DNA from: Caulobacterales bacterium
GTDB taxonomy: Bacteria > Pseudomonadota > Alphaproteobacteria > Caulobacterales > Caulobacteraceae
Length of the DNA stretch: 61,679 nucleotides
Direction of reading: 5' to 3'
NCBI GenBank assembly: GCA_017302335.1
Contig: JAFLCT010000002.1
Span: 1 to 61,679 of the forward strand
Under the pieces are notes generated by a model. That model did not search any database. It was not told the DNA's origin and saw nothing but the letters and a program-made list of their open reading frames with translations. Numbering within the stretch: position 1 is the stretch's first letter; each line of letters opens with the position of its first letter. The position numbers were made by a program, and so were the translations under genes. Shown here one piece after another: positions 53,296 through 59,728 of the stretch.

Positions 53296-53582
53296 CAGTC
53301 CGCCAGGGCTACGATGTACTGGGCCGTCGTCCCGGTCGCCAGCACGCGCCGCGTCTGGATCGGGACATAACCCGCCGGATGGTTCTTCAACGTCACCGCC
53401 GCCGCATCGTCCGCGCCGACCGGCAGCAGTTTCACGTCGCCAGCCTGACCGACGTACAACGCCTTGGCGTAGGACGTCAGATCGGTCGTGTCGTTGGGCG
53501 TCACCGCCTCGGCCCGGCGCGCGGGCGCCGCCGGGGTCCGCGAACTTGCGGCATAGGGGTCCAGGCCCGGATTGACCGGCAT
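53295..53582 (-). CDS. GTA spike-base protein, RCAP_Rcc01079 family (GhsA-like)
   Basis: The 95-residue protein shows the pattern of the RCAP_Rcc01079 spike-base family: an MPVNPGLDPY start, VTPNDTTDLTSYAKALYVGQAGDVKLLPVG, a VTLKN core and the end TRRVLATGTTAQYIVALAD. In R. capsulatus this protein (GhsA) anchors head spikes to the capsid and is encoded away from the structural cluster. I chose the ATG at 53582, which has GAGGAGA upstream, over an in-frame TTG at 53603. It follows the terminase gene by 25 bp. Confidence 0.88.
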   Translation of the reverse strand: MPVNPGLDPYAASSRTPAAPARRAEAVTPNDTTDLTSYAKALYVGQAGDVKLLPVGADDAAAVTLKNHPAGYVPIQTRRVLATGTTAQYIVALAD

Positions 53583-53607
53583 CGGCGTCTCTCCTCGTTT
53601 CAATCCT

Positions 53608-54912
53608 TCAAAGGGGTCTCAAGCGCGGTTCGCCCTTGGGTCCCAGCAATAGGTGGCTGACCGCCCAGACCAGGGCGTCGGCCCGGTCCGGGCTGTGCTC
53701 GCCCTCGCCGCCCAGCCTCAGAAGCTCGGCTTCCAGCGCCCGCATCGGGGCGCAGTGAATGACCCGATCCTGTTCGTACAGGGCGGCCACCGGCTCGGCC
53801 CGGACGCGCTTGGATCGGCTGGCGAAGACCGGTTTCACCCGCGCTCCGCAGTGGGCGATGCGCAGCAGGTCCTCGACCATCTGGCCGCCCTGGTTGACCT
53901 CGGCGATCACCCAGTCGGCCTCGAACTCCGCCACCACCTCGGCGGTCAACCGCGCCCAGGCCTGGGGTCTCAGACCGCGCACGCTCCGGTCGGCCAGAAC
54001 ATAGGCCCGTCCCTCGAACCGCCCGACCACGACGATGCCGCAGGCGTCGCCGTCGGCCGTCGCGGGCGGGTCCAGCCCGACCACGACCCGTTCGAACCGT
54101 TCCGGCGCCCGCCCCTGGCAGGCGTTCACCATGCTCTCGGTCCACAAGGCCCCTTCGTCCGACAGGACATGGCCTTCCAACTCCTGTTGCGCCAACCGCG
54201 TGCCGCCGTACAGAGCGTCCAGCCCCCGCAGAAAATTGGCCGACAGATTCCGGCGATTGACCGCCGTCGCCGCGCGCGTCGTCGCCGTGCCCGGCTCGGC
54301 CATCAGCGTCTTCAGGGCCGTGATCGGCCGCGGCGTCGTCGTGATCATCAGCCGGGGATCGTCGCCCAGCCTCAACCCCATCCGCAGCATCGCCAGCACC
54401 TCGCCCGGCCGTCGCCAGGCGCAGAATTCGTCGCACCAGGCTGCATGGAATTGCGGCCCGCGCAGGCTGTCGGCGTCCTCGGCCGAAAAGGCGTGGGCCG
54501 TCGCCCCGTTCGGCCATATCAGTCGCCGCCGGCCCGCCTCATAGATTGGTCTTCGCCACGGCGCGGCCACGGACCGCAAGCCCGAAGGTCCCTCGATCAT
54601 CACCTCGCGCACATCGTGCAGGGTCGGCCCGACCAGGGCCAGGCGCGCGCCCGGTCTCGCCCGCCCGGCCAGCCATTCAGCTCCGGCGCGGGTCTTTCCC
54701 GCGCCACGCCCGCCCAGGAACAGCCAACTGCTCCACGCGCCGTCGGGCGGCGTCTGCGCCGGATGCCGCCAAAGCCGCCAGTCTGTCCCGATCAACCGCT
54801 CCAGGTCCTCCCGGATCGGCGCCAGCAGCTTCCTCCTCGTCGATGGCTCGCGCCAGCGCCACCAGTCGACGATAGAGGTCCTCGCGCAGTCGCTCCTCTC
54901 CGGCTGCGTCAA
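53608..54912 (-). CDS. GTA terminase large subunit (gp2)
   Basis: The 434-residue motor packages DNA into GTA heads. The ATPase has Walker A LFLGGRGAGKTRAGAEW (Lys73) and Walker B HAAWCDEF (Asp161, Glu162). The nuclease domain has VVVGLDPPATADGDACG (Asp281), VIAEVNQGG (Glu338) and DRADALVWA. The family-typical DWRLWRHPAQTPPDG precedes Walker A, so the reading frame extends well into the small-subunit gene, giving a 236-bp overlap. The exact start is uncertain; I use the only upstream ATG at 54912. Confidence 0.93.
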   Translation of the reverse strand: MTQPERSDCARTSIVDWWRWREPSTRRKLLAPIREDLERLIGTDWRLWRHPAQTPPDGAWSSWLFLGGRGAGKTRAGAEWLAGRARPGARLALVGPTLHDVREVMIEGPSGLRSVAAPWRRPIYEAGRRRLIWPNGATAHAFSAEDADSLRGPQFHAAWCDEFCAWRRPGEVLAMLRMGLRLGDDPRLMITTTPRPITALKTLMAEPGTATTRAATAVNRRNLSANFLRGLDALYGGTRLAQQELEGHVLSDEGALWTESMVNACQGRAPERFERVVVGLDPPATADGDACGIVVVGRFEGRAYVLADRSVRGLRPQAWARLTAEVVAEFEADWVIAEVNQGGQMVEDLLRIAHCGARVKPVFASRSKRVRAEPVAALYEQDRVIHCAPMRALEAELLRLGGEGEHSPDRADALVWAVSHLLLGPKGEPRLRPL

Positions 54913-55114
54913 GCGCCTCGTCCTCCCCGTTCAACTGCGCTTCCCGGATCGTCGCCTCGACCAGCGTCTGTCTCAGCTTGACGCTCGCGGTCGCCAGCTT
55001 CAGCCGCCGTTCCGCCTCGTCCAGATCGGCGCCGGAGATCGGTCTCAGTATCTCGTCCGTCAGGGCGACCAGAACGGCCAGGCCGTCTTGCGCCGCCCCC
55101 TCTTTTCCGCCCAT
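54677..55114 (-). CDS. GTA small terminase subunit / first gene of the cluster (gp1)
   Basis: A 145-residue, highly helical and charged protein (DLDEAERRLKLATASVKLRQTLVEATIREAQ) that sits first in the cluster, where GTA gp1 (the TerS homologue) is expected. Such proteins bind the DNA to be packaged. The C-terminal 78 codons overlap the large terminase in another frame and are low in complexity (Ala, Asp, Arg), so the true end may be less conserved. No clear ribosome binding site is seen. Confidence 0.7.
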   Translation of the reverse strand: MGGKEGAAQDGLAVLVALTDEILRPISGADLDEAERRLKLATASVKLRQTLVEATIREAQLNGEDEALDAAGEERLREDLYRRLVALARAIDEEEAAGADPGGPGAVDRDRLAALAASGADAARRRVEQLAVPGRAWRGKDPRRS

Positions 55115-55182
55115 GCCTGAACTATAGGGGACCAGCGCCCCTAGGCGCGCTGAACGCTATGGCCGACCTTATCCTCCAATCA

Positions 55183-55195
55183 GATCAATGATTTA
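55183..55195 (+). promoter_or_regulatory. IHF-like site upstream of the GTA operon
   Basis: GATCAATGATTTA matches the IHF consensus WATCARNNNNTTR at all but the first position. It lies about 70 bp before the gp1 start, in the only AT-rich part of the 116-bp gap. IHF is known to help activate the Caulobacter GTA promoter with GafYZ, so the position fits. A 6-bp TAGGGG/CCCCTA hairpin (55125-55143) lies between it and gp1 and would be in the leader. Confidence 0.4.
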
Positions 55196-55230
55196 CCTCG
55201 GACCACGCGCGCATTGATCCCGCCTGGTTT

Positions 55231-55680
55231 TCAGCCGCGCTCCAGCGCCCATTCCGGCGCTTCGTGATCCAGCGCGTCTTCCTCGTTTTCCAGATCCAGT
55301 TCCGAGATCGTCTGATTGCGCACCGACACGCCTGCCGTATGCACCGTCTCCGGGTCGCCCGACACCAGCGGATGCCACGCCGCCAGCGGCCGCCCCTCGT
55401 GAATCCGGCGATAGGCGCAGGACTTGGGCATCCACTCCAGCGCCTCGATATTGTGCGGGGTCAGCTTGATGCAGTCCGGCACATAGTGACGCCGGTTCTC
55501 ATAGTCCGAACACCGGCACGCGACCGGATCGAACAGCTTGCAGTGGACCTTGGTCGGAATGACCTCGCCCGTGTCTTCGTCCTCGAACCGAATGACGCAG
55601 CACAGGCCGCATCCGTCGCACAGGCTCTCCCATTCCTCAGGCGTCATCTCCGCCAAGGTCTTGGTTTCCCAGAAGGCCAT
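55231..55680 (-). CDS. YcgN-family cysteine cluster protein
   Basis: The 149-residue protein has the YcgN/UPF0260 hallmarks: [27 protein letters not shown] (Cys21, 24, 27, 28), then [18 protein letters not shown] (Cys47, 55, 57) and [10 protein letters not shown]. The cysteines suggest a metal or Fe-S site; the cellular role is not known. The ATG at 55680 has GGGAGGATC just before it, and that Shine-Dalgarno sequence is the outer end of a bi-hairpin repeat. It lies 116 bp upstream of the GTA operon on the same strand. Confidence 0.92.
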   Translation of the reverse strand: MAFWETKTLAEMTPEEWESLCDGCGLCCVIRFEDEDTGEVIPTKVHCKLFDPVACRCSDYENRRHYVPDCIKLTPHNIEALEWMPKSCAYRRIHEGRPLAAWHPLVSGDPETVHTAGVSVRNQTISELDLENEEDALDHEAPEWALERG

Positions 55681-55682
55681 TA

Positions 55683-55743
55683 GATCCTCCCTCGCTTGCG
55701 GGGGAGGGGGACCGCGCGAAGCGTGGCGGAGGGGGCGGAAACG
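55683..55743 (+). repeat. Bi-hairpin repeat, copy 1 (left, direct orientation)
   Basis: A ~61-bp element with two hairpins: CCTCCC...GGGAGG around CGC-TT-GCG, and CCGCGC-GAA-GCGTGG, then GCGGAGGGGGCGGAAACG. It is about 85-90 percent identical by eye to the reverse complement of 56184-56246. Its outer end supplies the ycgN ribosome binding site. Confidence 0.9.
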
Positions 55744-56076
55744 TGCAGTATCTGGACCATTCGAGCGCCGGTCCTTACGCAAAAACGCGCGAAAAGTCTC
55801 CGTCGGCAAATGTTTCTGCCCGAGGTTCTGGTCTGGACCCGCATCCGGGGACACGGCTTGCGTCGCCAACACCCGCTCGGCGCGTTTATTCTCGACTTCT
55901 ATCGCGCCAGCCATCGCCTCTGCATTGAGATCGATGGCCAGCAACACGCACTGTCGAAGGATCAGGCGCGGGACGCCCTTCTGTTTGCACGAGGGGTCCG
56001 CACCGTCCGCATCCCCGCCGCTGATATTCGGCGCGATCCAGACGGGGCCGCTGAATTCATCCTGTCGCTCCAATGA
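55723..56076 (+). CDS. DUF559 (Vsr-like fold) endonuclease-domain protein
   Basis: Up to 117 residues. The DUF559 domain is clear: [54 protein letters not shown] and [25 protein letters not shown]. The catalytic-type residues are the Asp of LDFY and the Glu and Asp of EIDG. The family is related to Vsr mismatch endonucleases, with mostly unknown roles. The start is unclear: GTG at 55723 lies in the repeat, ATG at 55810 would cut into the domain, and a GTG at 55743 with an excellent GGAGGGGGCGG site is in another frame. A one-base frameshift may have damaged the 5' end. Confidence 0.72.
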   Translation: MAEGAETCSIWTIRAPVLTQKRAKSLRRQMFLPEVLVWTRIRGHGLRRQHPLGAFILDFYRASHRLCIEIDGQQHALSKDQARDALLFARGVRTVRIPAADIRRDPDGAAEFILSLQ

Positions 56077-56183
56077 TCCGCCCCCGCCTATGGGCCGACG
56101 CAACCGCGCACCGGTGGAGGAAGCGAGCGGCACGCTCAACCTTTCCGCTGGAAACTCCGCTCCACCCCCCTTAGATCAGCGTT

Positions 56184-56246
56184 CGTTTCCGCCCCCTCCG
56201 CCACGCTTTGCGTGGTCCCCCTCCCCCGCTAGGCGGGGGGAGGATC
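56184..56246 (-). repeat. Bi-hairpin repeat, copy 2 (right, inverted orientation)
   Basis: The reverse strand reads GATCCTCC, then a hairpin CCCCGC-CTA-GCGGGG, GGAGGGGGA, the hairpin CCACGC-AAA-GCGTGG and GCGGAGGGGGCGGAAACG. Compared with copy 1 the second stem keeps pairing while bases change (CCGCGC to CCACGC), which suggests the structure matters. Its outer end gives the ABC-F gene its GGGGAGGATC ribosome binding site. Confidence 0.9.
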
Positions 56247-56256
56247 GAGTATTTTC

Positions 56257-58074
56257 ATGTCGGCTCGCCCCCCTCTCGTCGCTCTCAAGGACGTCCGTCT
56301 TCAGGACGGCCCCCGCCCCCTGTTCGAGGGCGTGGACATGGCGATCGAGCCGCGCAGCCGCGCCGCTCTCGTCGGCCGCAACGGCGCCGGCAAGTCGACC
56401 CTGATGAAGATCGTCATGGGTCTGGTCGAACCCGACGCCGGCGATCGCTCCGTCCAGGCCGGAACCCGCTTCGCCTATGTGCCGCAGGAACCCCTGATCA
56501 CCGGCGAGACGCTGCTCGACTACGCCGCCTCCGGCGCCGCCGAGCGCTGGACCGCCGAGGCCTGGCTGTCCACCTTCGGTCTCGACGCGAACAAGCCCGC
56601 CACGAACCTGTCCGGCGGCGAGACCCGCCGCGCCGCCCTGGCCAAGGCCTTCGCCGAAGAGCCGGACCTGCTGCTGCTCGACGAACCGACCAACCACCTC
56701 GACATCCTGGCCATCGAGCTTCTGGAGAGCGAACTGCTCTCGGCCCGCTTCTCGGTCCTGGTCGTCAGCCACGACCGCGCCTTTCTGAACCGCGTCACAG
56801 ACACCTGTCACTGGTTGGAAGGCCGCCGCGTCCGCACCCTCGACAAGGGCTTCGACGCCTTCGACGACTGGGCCGCCAAGGTCATGGAGGAAGAGGCCGA
56901 GTCCCTGCGCCGCCTGACCAAGAAGATCGAGGCCGAGACCTACACCTTCTACCGCTCCATCACCGCCCAGCGGACCCGAAACGAGGGCCGCGCCCGCGCG
57001 CTTCAGGCGATGCGCGCCGACCGCGCTGAACGGGTCCGCGACCTGCCGAAGGAGCTGAACCTCGGCGTCGATTCCGGCGCCCTGTCGGGCAAACTCGTGG
57101 CGGACGTGAAGGGCGTCTCCAAACGCTTCGGCGAGCGCACGATCCTCAAGCCCTTCACCACCCGCATCCTGCGCGGCGACCGGTTGGCCGTCGTCGGCCC
57201 GAACGGCGCGGGCAAGACCACCCTGGTCAAGATCCTGCTCGGCGAACTGGCGCCCGACACGGGAACCGTCCGCCTCGGCGCCAATCTGGAGCCGGTCTAT
57301 CTCGATCAGTCCCGCGAGGGGCTGAAGTCCGACATGACCCTGTGGGACGCCCTGACGCCGGGCGGCGGCGACTCAATCCTGGTGCGCGGGCGCTCCATGC
57401 ACGTCGCCGCCTACGCCAAGGACTTCCTGTTTCAGGAAAGCCAGTTGAAGCAGCCGATCTCGACCCTGTCGGGCGGTGAGCGCAACCGTCTGCTGCTGGC
57501 CCGCGCCCTGGCGAAGCCCGCCAATCTGCTCGTCCTGGACGAGCCGACGAACGACCTCGACATGGACACCCTCGACAAGCTGGAAGAGCTTTTGGAGAGC
57601 TACGACGGCACCCTGATCCTGGTCTCGCACGACCGCGACTTCGTCGATCGCCTGGCCACCTCGACCATCGCCCTGAACGGCCGCGGCGACATCGTCGAAA
57701 CCCCCGGCGGCTGGACCGACTTCCTGCGCCAGAATCCGGCCTTCCTCGCACCGCCCCAATCCTCCCTCCAAGGCGGAGGAAGACCGCGAAGCGGTGGAGG
57801 GGGCCAGGCCCAGACTCCGTCACCCGCCAAAAAGCCCTCCAAACTGTCCTACAAGGACGCGCGGCGGCTGGAAGAATTGGAACGCCTCCTCGCCGACCTG
57901 CCCGCCGAGATCGCCAAACAGGACGCCCTCTTGGCCGATCCCGACCTCTACGCCCGCGATCCGAAGGCCTTCGACCACGCCATGACCGCCGCCGCCAAGG
58001 CCCGCTCGGACCTGGAATCCGCCGAAGTCGAATGGTTGGAGCTGGAGGAAAAGCGCGAAAACCTCGCCGACTGA
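56257..58074 (+). CDS. uup: ABC-F family ATPase (Uup-like) with an embedded repeat
   Basis: A 605-residue cytoplasmic protein with two ATPase domains and no membrane part: Walker A VGRNGAGKST (Lys46) and VGPNGAGKTT (Lys320), LSGGETRRAALAKA and LSGGERNRLLLARAL signatures, and DEPTNHLD and DEPTNDLD. A C-terminal coiled-coil domain (about 525-605, DARRLEELERLLADLPAEIAKQDALL) is typical of Uup, which acts on ribosomes or DNA structures. Residues about 501-517 of the linker (SSLQGGGRPRSGGGGQ) are encoded by a bi-hairpin repeat that keeps the frame open. The ATG is 11 nt after GGAGGA from another repeat copy. Confidence 0.9.
   Translation: MSARPPLVALKDVRLQDGPRPLFEGVDMAIEPRSRAALVGRNGAGKSTLMKIVMGLVEPDAGDRSVQAGTRFAYVPQEPLITGETLLDYAASGAAERWTAEAWLSTFGLDANKPATNLSGGETRRAALAKAFAEEPDLLLLDEPTNHLDILAIELLESELLSARFSVLVVSHDRAFLNRVTDTCHWLEGRRVRTLDKGFDAFDDWAAKVMEEEAESLRRLTKKIEAETYTFYRSITAQRTRNEGRARALQAMRADRAERVRDLPKELNLGVDSGALSGKLVADVKGVSKRFGERTILKPFTTRILRGDRLAVVGPNGAGKTTLVKILLGELAPDTGTVRLGANLEPVYLDQSREGLKSDMTLWDALTPGGGDSILVRGRSMHVAAYAKDFLFQESQLKQPISTLSGGERNRLLLARALAKPANLLVLDEPTNDLDMDTLDKLEELLESYDGTLILVSHDRDFVDRLATSTIALNGRGDIVETPGGWTDFLRQNPAFLAPPQSSLQGGGRPRSGGGGQAQTPSPAKKPSKLSYKDARRLEELERLLADLPAEIAKQDALLADPDLYARDPKAFDHAMTAAAKARSDLESAEVEWLELEEKRENLAD
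57759..57805 (+). repeat. Bi-hairpin repeat, copy 3 (inside the ABC-F coding sequence)
   Basis: ATCCTCCCTCC, a GGCGGAGGA arm and a perfect ACCGC-GAA-GCGGT hairpin followed by GGAGGGGGC reproduce the other two copies with a few deletions. It is in frame in the linker between the second ATPase and the C-terminal domain and encodes a Gly/Ser/Gln-rich stretch. Confidence 0.82.
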
Positions 58075-58699
58075 CGGTTTCGTCGAGAGGCTTCAGGCCG
58101 TTGTGGACGATCCGCAAGCCGCGCGATCAAAACAACAATCTTGCGTCGAGCGGCTATCCGCTCACTAACGACGCACAATCCATCCCCAATTTCGCCCACA
58201 GGCGATGGGTTTTGGGCGCTTGCCTCATAGCGGGTTTCGTCGGAACGTCAACGGGCCGAGGGACACGGCGGCGCGGAAAACCGGAGCGATCCGGGGATCA
58301 AGGCGAACCGGTCCGGCTCTCTGACCCGGCCTCCGGGCGCGGTCTTCGGACCCGAACGGACGACGCGGCAGGGCCTAGGCTCCCGAACGACGAAGGCTTC
58401 GGCCCCACAGCGTTCACGGAGAACCAGGCCGGGATCGACGGACGGCGCACGGCGAAGGCCGCGCGGAACGCCGAAGACCAGGAGCCGTCAGGATACAGCC
58501 GACCGCGGACGGGGTTCGCCCCGCCAGCGCCCAGGCCAAGGTCCAGGCCCTCAAAGGCCAAGTCCAACCCGGACTTGGCGAGGGGACGCAAGCAACGGTT
58601 CGACCGGGCTGGCGTCCCCTCGCTCAATTCCGGCGCCCGGTTTCGCGCAAGCGGCGCGAGCGCTTTCCTTCCCCCACGACGCACCCTAAACCAAGGCGC
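58075..58699 (+). other. 625-bp gene-free, highly structured region
   Basis: No convincing gene is seen. Open frames exist on both strands, but with rare codons and no conserved motif. Structure is abundant. A nested stem lies at 58142-58175 (TGCGTCG...CGACGCA enclosing AGCGG-CTAT-CCGCT). CGGGG-TTCG-CCCCG is at 58510-58523 and CCAAGTCC-AACCC-GGACTTGG at 58558-58578. A 12-bp stem GCGAGGGGACGC (58578-58589) pairs with GCGTCCCCTCGC (58612-58623). It lies between the ABC-F gene and an ABC importer and may encode a structured RNA or a long leader. It is not recognised as tmRNA, RNase P RNA or a TPP riboswitch. Confidence 0.5.
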
Positions 58700-59728
58700 A
58701 TGAGCGACTTCCTCGCCTCCCGCCGCCGACTGATGCTGGGCGCCGCCGGGCTAGCCGCCCTCGGCGGTCCTCTGGCCGCCTGCGGTCGGGCCGAGGCGCC
58801 GGTCGATGAACAGGGCCGCGTTCGCCTGCGCTTCGCCACCGACTGGCGCGCCCAGGCTGAGCATGGCGGCTTCTATCAAGCCCTGGCGTCCGGCGCCTAC
58901 GAACGACGCGGCCTGAACGTCCAGATCATCCAGGGCGGTCCCGGCGTGAACGTGCCCCAGTTGCTGGCCTCGGGCGCCGTTGAACTGGGCATGGGATCCA
59001 ACAGTTTCATCCCCCTGAACCTCGTCGCCGAGGGCGCTCCCGTGAAGGCCGTCGCCGCCTTCTTCCAGAAGGACCCCCAGGTCCTGATCGCCCACCCGGA
59101 TCCGGCTCTGCGCACCATCGCCGATCTGCGCGGCCGCCCCATCTTGCTGGCTGACGCCTCGGTCACCGCCTTCTGGGTTTGGTTGAAGGCCAAATACGGT
59201 TTCACCGATGATCAGGTGCGCAAATACACCTTCAACCCCGCCCCCTTCATCGCCGATCCGCGCGCGGTCCAGCAGGGTTATCTGACCTCCGAACCTTATA
59301 CGATCCGCCAGGTCGCCGGTTTCGATCCCAAGGTCTTCCTCCTGGCTGATGAAGGTTACCCCTCCTACGCCGCCATGGTGCTGGCTCCGAACGGCTTCGC
59401 GCGCGACAACGCCCAGGCTCTGCGTCATTTCATCGCCGCCTCGGCCGAGGGTTGGCGCGACTATATTCGCGGCGACGCCAAGGCCGCCGACGCCCTGATC
59501 CGCAAGGCCAATCCCGACATGACCCAGGACATCCTGAGCCAGGCCCGGGACAAGCTGCGCGCCAGCGGCATGGTCGATGGCGGCGACGCCGCCCTCTACG
59601 GCCTGGGCGCCATGACCAGCGAACGCTGGCAGGCCTTCTTCGACGTGACGTCCCAGGCGGGGGTTTATGATCCGGGCCTGAACTGGCGCTCGGCCTTCAC
59701 CGACGACTATCTGCCGGGCCGTGGCTAA
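58700..59728 (+). CDS. ABC importer substrate-binding lipoprotein, NMT1/THI5-like
   Basis: A 342-residue exported binding protein. The N-terminus has a twin-arginine-like SRRRLMLG and a lipobox LAACG (Cys28). The mature part shows the NMT1/THI5 pattern: LRFATDWRAQAEHGGFYQALASGAYERRGLNVQIIQGGPGVNVPQLLASGAVELGMG. Family members bind thiamine pyrimidine precursors, riboflavin-like compounds or sulfonates. EHGGFYQA resembles the ThiY/RibY group, but no thi or rib gene is present and no TPP riboswitch is visible, so the ligand is open. It is the first gene of a three-gene importer. Confidence 0.85.
   Translation: MSDFLASRRRLMLGAAGLAALGGPLAACGRAEAPVDEQGRVRLRFATDWRAQAEHGGFYQALASGAYERRGLNVQIIQGGPGVNVPQLLASGAVELGMGSNSFIPLNLVAEGAPVKAVAAFFQKDPQVLIAHPDPALRTIADLRGRPILLADASVTAFWVWLKAKYGFTDDQVRKYTFNPAPFIADPRAVQQGYLTSEPYTIRQVAGFDPKVFLLADEGYPSYAAMVLAPNGFARDNAQALRHFIAASAEGWRDYIRGDAKAADALIRKANPDMTQDILSQARDKLRASGMVDGGDAALYGLGAMTSERWQAFFDVTSQAGVYDPGLNWRSAFTDDYLPGRG

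Larger units (their letters stand above)
41015..55114 (-). mobile_element. Complete gene transfer agent (GTA) structural cluster, RcGTA type
   Basis: Nineteen contiguous minus-strand genes follow the order of the Rhodobacter capsulatus GTA: small and large terminase, portal, membrane protein, prohead protease, capsid, connectors, tail tube, two chaperone-like genes, tape measure, baseplate genes, cell wall peptidase and megatron. Two head-spike genes are inserted after the terminase. Many starts and stops overlap, so it reads as one long operon from about 55.1 kb. No integrase, repressor, replication or holin gene is present. In Caulobacter a homologous GTA packages host DNA and is activated by GafYZ with IHF; those regulators are not in this window. 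Confidence 0.93.
55683..56246 (+). mobile_element. Candidate repeat-bounded DUF559 nuclease cassette
   Basis: A 564-bp unit bounded by the two inverted bi-hairpin repeats and containing one Vsr-like DUF559 gene. The layout (palindromic repeats around a small nuclease gene) parallels REP elements with their RAYT transposases, but the enzyme is of a different family. No target-site duplication is evident, since the outer bases belong to flanking gene signals. Mobility is inferred. Confidence 0.5.

Noticed and set aside
41015-55114. Ordinary prophage
   Set aside because: No integrase, excisionase, repressor, replication, lysis or attachment sites. Gene order and small gene sizes match gene transfer agents.
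58075-58699. tmRNA, RNase P RNA or TPP riboswitch in the structured region
   Set aside because: No tag reading frame with an ANDN-type start or CCA end, no GAGGAAAGTCC-type RNase P core, and no CTGAGA or TPP core elements were found.
58032-58703. 223-codon plus-strand frame and 128-codon minus-strand frame in the 58.1-58.7 kb region
   Set aside because: The plus frame uses codons that are rare in neighbouring genes, has no supported start and overlaps the end of the ABC-F gene. The minus frame shows no motif. Structure rather than coding explains the region better.
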